Shown in pieces: positions 57,676-62,545 of a stretch of DNA of 62,545 bases. The position numbers and the translations under genes were made by a program. The stretch covers positions 654,241 through 716,785 of the forward strand of contig JAESIW010000203.1 in the NCBI GenBank assembly GCA_016802295.1. The letters run 5' to 3'. This DNA comes from Brachionus rotundiformis (taxonomy: Eukaryota; Rotifera; Eurotatoria; Ploima; Brachionidae). Within the stretch, counting starts at the first letter, position 1, and every line of letters starts with the position of its first letter. The notes beneath the pieces are model-generated. The model was given only the letters and a program-made list of their open reading frames with translations. It had not been told where the DNA came from and searched no databases.

Positions 57676-60551
57676 ATGAGTAATTCAGATATAGCCATAG
57701 ATAAAGGTATTCAGGGCTCCAAGATTGTTGAGGATTGTGAGTCGTGCGATTCTAGTGTCGAAATGGACCAAGTAGAGGAGATGGAACTTGACACAAGCAG
57801 CAAAAGCTTGAACAGAAACGACCCGCAGCTCAGGTCTTTGCAAAAAGTTGACATTTATGTCCAGCAATTGCCATATTTTGACCAAATAAAAAGGTGCGCC
57901 TTTGAAACATTCGAGCTGATTCGCAAAAATTTATCAGATGCAATTGTTTTAAATGAGTTCCGGCCCGGCTTTTCCCACTGGTCGAACCAACTAATTGTTT
58001 TCATACACGAGTACGGCTTGTTTTTTACCAAAGAAGACCATTTAAAGCTTATTGAGCTCTATTTGTCAGTGATGATGAACGAAAACATCGATTTACCAAC
58101 AATTGATTACTGTCTCAATGTTCTCACCGAATTGTTAAAGTACCAAATAAATAAATTTTTTTATTTTTAAAGTTTATTTAATTAAAATTTAGAAAATATG
58201 ATAAGATAAGTCGTGACGAGCTGACAATTAAGTGGAGACCTTTATACAAACTATATTGCCGAATCCACAACTTGAATGACTATTCGGCTGAGCTTCCTCC
58301 TTCGTAAGAATTAAAAAAAATTTTTTTATTTTTAATTAAACAAAGTAAAAATTAAGTAATTTTAAATTATTTAATTTTCTAATTAAAGAAGCATCGAATC
58401 GAGTGCATTTACTGTTTTTATACGCTATGCACGAATTTATTTTGACAAAGAAAGTACCAGAGAAATGTTGGAAGAGTGGCGCACTTATATGTGCCCGTTC
58501 GATTCTGCCATGAATTCGGCTTTTGAGAAATGCAAGCTTTTTTTGCCAACAATTATGTACGAGCATGAATCTGAATATGGTTACAAGTAAAATTATTTTT
58601 GTTTAATATTTTCTATTCAAATTTAATTAATGCTATGAGTAAATAATATTTTACCAAATCTTTGGCAAAATTTGAAAAATTTTCGAAATTTAATGATTTA
58701 ATGGCAAGATTTTTAGTTCATGAATACATTTTTTACTTTAGTTTAAAATTTTTTTAAGTTTAATAAAACTATTAAAGTTAAATTATGAAAAATATAATTA
58801 CTAATTGAAAGCAAAACATTTTTCAATTCATGAAATTAAAAACTTGTCATTTCTTAAATTATTTAAATAACTTAATTTAAAATAAAAAATATTTATAAAA
58901 AGCAAAAAGACTAATACTATTTTTATTAATTTTGAAAAAAAAAATAATAATTAAATTTTTAAACAATTGAAAATTTTAGATTGTGGTTAAGTGAATTTTT
59001 GAATTTATGGACCACATTCAGCACAAGAAATTTTTGGGAAAGCGTAAAATAAATAAATAAATTTGGAAATTATGTTTACTTATTAAGACATTTTTTTAAC
59101 ATAGAATGTGGTAAGTCTTTTTTCACGAGTGGCTAACCACAACATTGGAGACATTGACTGGTGTCCATATATTCCTTATATATTCAGCAATATATTACGC
59201 GGGTTTGGTCTACCATTCGGCTCCAAAGACTCTTTGGCTCTCGGATTGTCAACCAGCGGCTCGGCTTTCAACACCACTTTGTCACAATTGTTCGTTTACG
59301 AGAATGATGAAATAGCCACATTGGCAAGTTGGATTGTGTCCATTATAGCGACCGGTTCAGACCGAGAACTATGCATGGAGCACATTAAAAAGCTTTTCTT
59401 GGCTCTCAGGTCTTTCTATTACCCGTCCAATACTGGCTCGTGGTCGGTAAGCCTATCTGCTTATGCCCAAAATTAAATAATTCTGATAAAATTTATAAAA
59501 ATTTTTAAGGCAAATTTATTATATTTTTTGAAATTACTGCCTGAAAATTTAATCAAACGAATCAAAAGGTTTACAATTTTTATTATTTATAGATAAAATA
59601 TATTTTATACAATTATTTAATTATTAAGTGAGAGAAAAGAAAGCAAAAAATGGTACACAAAATCGTCAGCAAAGATGCATAGAATCAGTGATTTGGATAT
59701 AGAAAACTTCGTATTGGCTTTGAGAGATGTTAGCTACACAGCCATCTTCAGCAAATCGCACCAAGCTGATGCCAAAAAGGCCTTTCAGTTTTTGACATTT
59801 TTGCGGGCTGATTTAATGCTAGAGCCATTTTTGCAAAAAGTCTACCTTTCTTTTGACAGCCTAGTCGAACCTCACAGATACACGTCCATTCTTAGCTGCT
59901 TGGTATTGGTGTCCAGAGAATTAGCTACATTCAATCCAAGCCATAAATTTCAAACTCAAATGCAAACAATAACCTTGTTGAATTCAGTGCTTCCGGGATT
60001 GGATCCAAACGATGCCAACAAGTGCAATTTGACGCTTCAGTTCATTTCGAATGTCCTAAATTGTGTGATAGTGTGTGATTGCTCACCTGCTGTCAACTAT
60101 CGCAATGACCTGAGCGAGCACGAACGAGAGCTGTGCTACGAGACGGCCAAATTTGAGGACTTTGTTCATGAATATTTCAAGAGAGTTTTTTACATCATTG
60201 ACCAGCTTGCCTCGGACATTTCCTCTGAGAGCTCGGCCACTGCAGCTGCTGCTTCAAAGCACTTTTCTGTCAGCAATAGCAATAAAAATGCAGATGAAAA
60301 TTATTACCAAGCTCATATAATTCACACCAGCAAGGTCCTCATAAGACAATCATCAAAGCAAATATTAAAACTAATTTTGAAAAAGATCACCAATTATATC
60401 AATGGTAATAACTTCATTGCTCGAGCGGGCAGAATTTTGAGCTCCATTTGTGGTTATTTGTGCACGGCTCAAAATTTTGCCGAGTTTGCTTTTGACAATT
60501 TTTTCAATAATCTCTATGAGGCTTTTAGAGATTTTAAAGAAGGAAAAAATT
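57676..60551 (+). CDS. PSME4: Proteasome activator complex subunit 4 (PA200/Blm10), 5' part
   Basis: HEAT-repeat protein that caps the 20S proteasome core. Seven exons are visible: 57676-58139, 58193-58303, 58389-58586, 58980-59043, 59105-59446, 59510-59568 and 59629-60551. They join in phase to about 720 residues, roughly 40% of the usual length (about 1800). The gene runs beyond the window; the last exon ends in phase 1 at a GT donor. Family stretches: LTIKWRPLYKLYCRIHN, LEEWRTYMCPFDSAMNSAFE, NHNIGDIDWCPYIPYIFSNI, FYYPSNTGSW, LPGLDPNDANKCNLTLQFIS, VIVCDCSPAVNYRNDLSEHE, RELCYETAKFEDFVHEYF. The ATG at 57676 is the first in frame. I searched 60552-62545 for the next exon and found none; that intron carries an antisense LINE remnant. 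Confidence 0.92.
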
Positions 60552-60849
60552 GTAAGTTTTCACTATTCTTTTTTTAAGCTATTAAAAAATTAGATTTATT
60601 TTTAAAAAAAAGTATTATTTATGTTCTAGTAAATATATTGCTGAAAAAAAATTAATTTATCTATCTACCACTTGATTATCTTCTAAATTTCCTAAAGGCA
60701 AATCAAAGCTTATTAAAATTTTAGCATTAAATATTTTGATAGTTTTGTTACTTATAGATTAATATCATTTAGAATAAAAATAACTCCATTTTATCCAATT
60801 TTTAAGGTAAACATGAATTCTATTTACCTAGCTTTATTATTATTAGACT

Positions 60850-61890
60850 TCAGTATAAAAATGTATACTAGTGCTTTTCGGCATTTAGCTTTATTAGAGC
60901 TGTGTCAGTCTTTCGTTTCTTTTTTTGTTCTATATCAAACACTTCTCTGTCGATACCCGCTTTAAAGTCATTAACTGTCTCTGAGTTGACAACATTCAGA
61001 GGTAAAGCATTCCACTCTGAAATCACTCTGTTGGTCAGAAAGTTATATCTTGATGAAGCTTGTTTGCAAACTACTTTCTCTAGTATCATGTTATGTTTTC
61101 TCCTAAAGGCCAGATTCAAACTTGTAGCCAGATTCACACCCTTCATTAGGTTGACCTTCTCATGACCGGTGACTATTTTGAACATTTGAATAAGGTCTTC
61201 TCTTGTTCTACGATCGTCTAAGCTCATTAAGTCCAAATCCCTTAGCCTTTCTTGGTATGGCTTTTCCTTCAAACATTGGACTAGCTTTGTCGCTCTTCTT
61301 TGGACTCTTTCGATGATGTTTATGACAGCTTTTTTTGAAGGGTTCCAAATACTTAAAGCGTCTGACAAGTCCTATCATTGTTTTACACTTTAATACATTT
61401 AGTTGAGTAGACCATTTTGCTGTCCAGGTACTTGATTTAAAGAGATCATTCTGAAGCTGAGTCGATCCTAATTCATTCTTATTAAAAACCCCCAAAATTT
61501 TCAAGTCGTCTGCGCATGATAAACATGGACTTTGAATTGAATCCAAAAGATCGTTTATGTAAATAATGAACAAAATCGGGCCCAAAACTGAATCTTGAGC
61601 GACGCCACTAGTGACCTCTTGCCATTCTGAAACTACATCACCAAGAACTACTCTCTGCTTCCTATCAAAATGAAGAAGAAATGATTTAATCCATTCATAT
61701 GGTTCATTTACAATACCATAAGCTCTTAATTTTATTAAAAGTTTTCTATGCGAGACTTTATCAAATCAGAGAAGTCACTGAGTATGATATCGATCAAGTT
61801 TCCATTTTCGACTTCAGATGTTATTCTGTCAACAAACTCAATTAGATTTGTGGTGCACTGTTTGCCTCGCATAAAACCATGTTATTAAAA
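60850..61890 (-). pseudogene. CR1/L2-like LINE reverse-transcriptase remnant in a PSME4 intron
   Basis: Minus-strand frames give GFMRGKQCTTNLIEFVDRIT near the start, then DKVSHRKLLIKLRAYGIVNE, VTSGVAQDSVLGPILFIIYI (motif B), SCADDLKILGVF (motif C), KCKTMIGLVRRF, then after a frameshift near 61350 VQRRATKLVQCLKEKPYQER and the tail YNFLTNRVISEWNALPLNVV. It runs antisense to PSME4. The motif B Asp (QDSVLG) is shared with the copy at 26590-27994. The 3' end runs into CTAATAATAATAAAG near 60835-60848, a short microsatellite tail. Confidence 0.85.
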
Positions 61891-62545
61891 ACAAACCTTT
61901 CTTGGTCATACCAAGAAAGGCTATGAGCTTTAAGTATTTAAAAAAATTAGATATTTTTCTATATTCGATATGTAACCTAGAATACAGAAAAAGTATTATA
62001 AACCATTTTTTAAAATTCTGGGATATATTTAAAAGGATTTTGTATTTTTTCAAAAAGATTTATTTGTTTTAATTGTAATTTTGAATATTATACATTATTT
62101 TAAACATTTATTAAGAATTTATCTATTAAAATAAAAGAAAAGTAAAGAAAATAAACATTCTAAATCATATTAAATAAAAATAAAATAAGATTTAGTATTG
62201 AGTCTAAAATAAGAGTTTTACTTAGTCTTCCTCCTTTTCTCTTTTGTTAGGAAAAATCTACCATAATAAGAATAAAAGACAAAATTTTTATTTCGTGAGT
62301 TAATTTTGTACTTAAATTTAAAATTTTAAAGTTTAAAAAGGAAAATTATTAATTAAAAGTGTTTTTAAATTGGATTATTAAAATATTATTAATTTAATAA
62401 TTAAAATTAAATGCTGAAAAAATGTAATTATTAATGAAAAGCAATGCAATTTTTAATTAAGAATATTTTAAATAAATATGTTTTCATCTAATAAAAATCT
62501 TGCCAAATAAAAAAGTTCCATTTTTAAATTAAGCTGCACAGTCTA
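61891..62545. other. AT-rich intron sequence of PSME4
   Basis: I see nothing coding. It starts with a perfect hairpin, CCTTTCTTGG...CCAAGAAAGG, at about 61896-61920, at the edge of the LINE remnant; the rest is AT-rich. It probably belongs to the long PSME4 intron. Confidence 0.45.

Noticed and set aside
1..62545. tRNA, rRNA or CRISPR features
   Set aside because: No cloverleaf with intact A and B boxes, no rRNA-like conserved stretch and no regularly spaced repeats were found by reading.

Overview
The window looks like a piece of an AT-rich animal nuclear genome. Five spliced host genes lie on the plus strand, separated by long AT-rich intergenic DNA full of decayed transposons. The gene set (R7-type RGS with DEP and GGL domains, Rap1, vault PARP/PARP4, PSME4/PA200, secreted trypsin-like protease) is metazoan. 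Many introns are only 48-65 bp, with normal GT-AG signals. Low GC, very short introns and several kinds of decayed DNA transposons and LINEs would fit a monogonont rotifer such as Brachionus, but this is a guess from composition and not shown by the sequence.

Layout. 1-13.7 kb: a region bounded by two almost identical inverted repeats (1-384 and 13325-13719). It holds a decayed EnSpm/CACTA-type transposase (4717-7596), a short multi-exon gene head-to-head with it on the minus strand (3826-4513), and two LINE reverse-transcriptase tails. 13.7-21.9 kb: almost gene-free, with one MITE and one LINE tail. 21.9-25.5 kb: R7 RGS gene in seven exons. 26-28 kb: antisense LINE remnant. 28.5-29.7 kb: secreted trypsin-like protease in four exons, one intron being GC-AG. 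32.4-33.1 kb: Rap1 in three exons, flanked by two copies of one MITE family. 34.4-38.5 kb: decayed LINE with ORF1, endonuclease and RT, joined to a second LINE fragment. 38.8-47.0 kb: PARP4 in four exons. 47.2-57 kb: transposon graveyard with a nested pair of Tc1 elements (the inner one with an intact DD34E transposase), then MULE, Helitron helicase, Tigger, zinc-knuckle ORF1, a hairpin MITE and RTE/LINE pieces. 57.7 kb to the window end: 5' part of PSME4; its last visible intron contains an antisense LINE remnant.

The most notable item is the PARP4 gene. It has the family order (BRCT, ADP-ribosyltransferase, VIT, VWA, C-terminal MVP-binding-like region), but an almost complete ubiquitin domain ending in LRLRGG sits in the same open exon between the VWA half and the C-terminal half. 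I know of no such domain in human PARP4. The second most notable item is the spliced minus-strand gene beside the CACTA-type transposase, visible only when its three small introns are removed.

The host genes do not form an operon. RGS and Rap1 both act in G-protein signalling, and PARP4 and PSME4 concern vault and proteasome particles, but nothing in the sequence shows that their proximity is functional.
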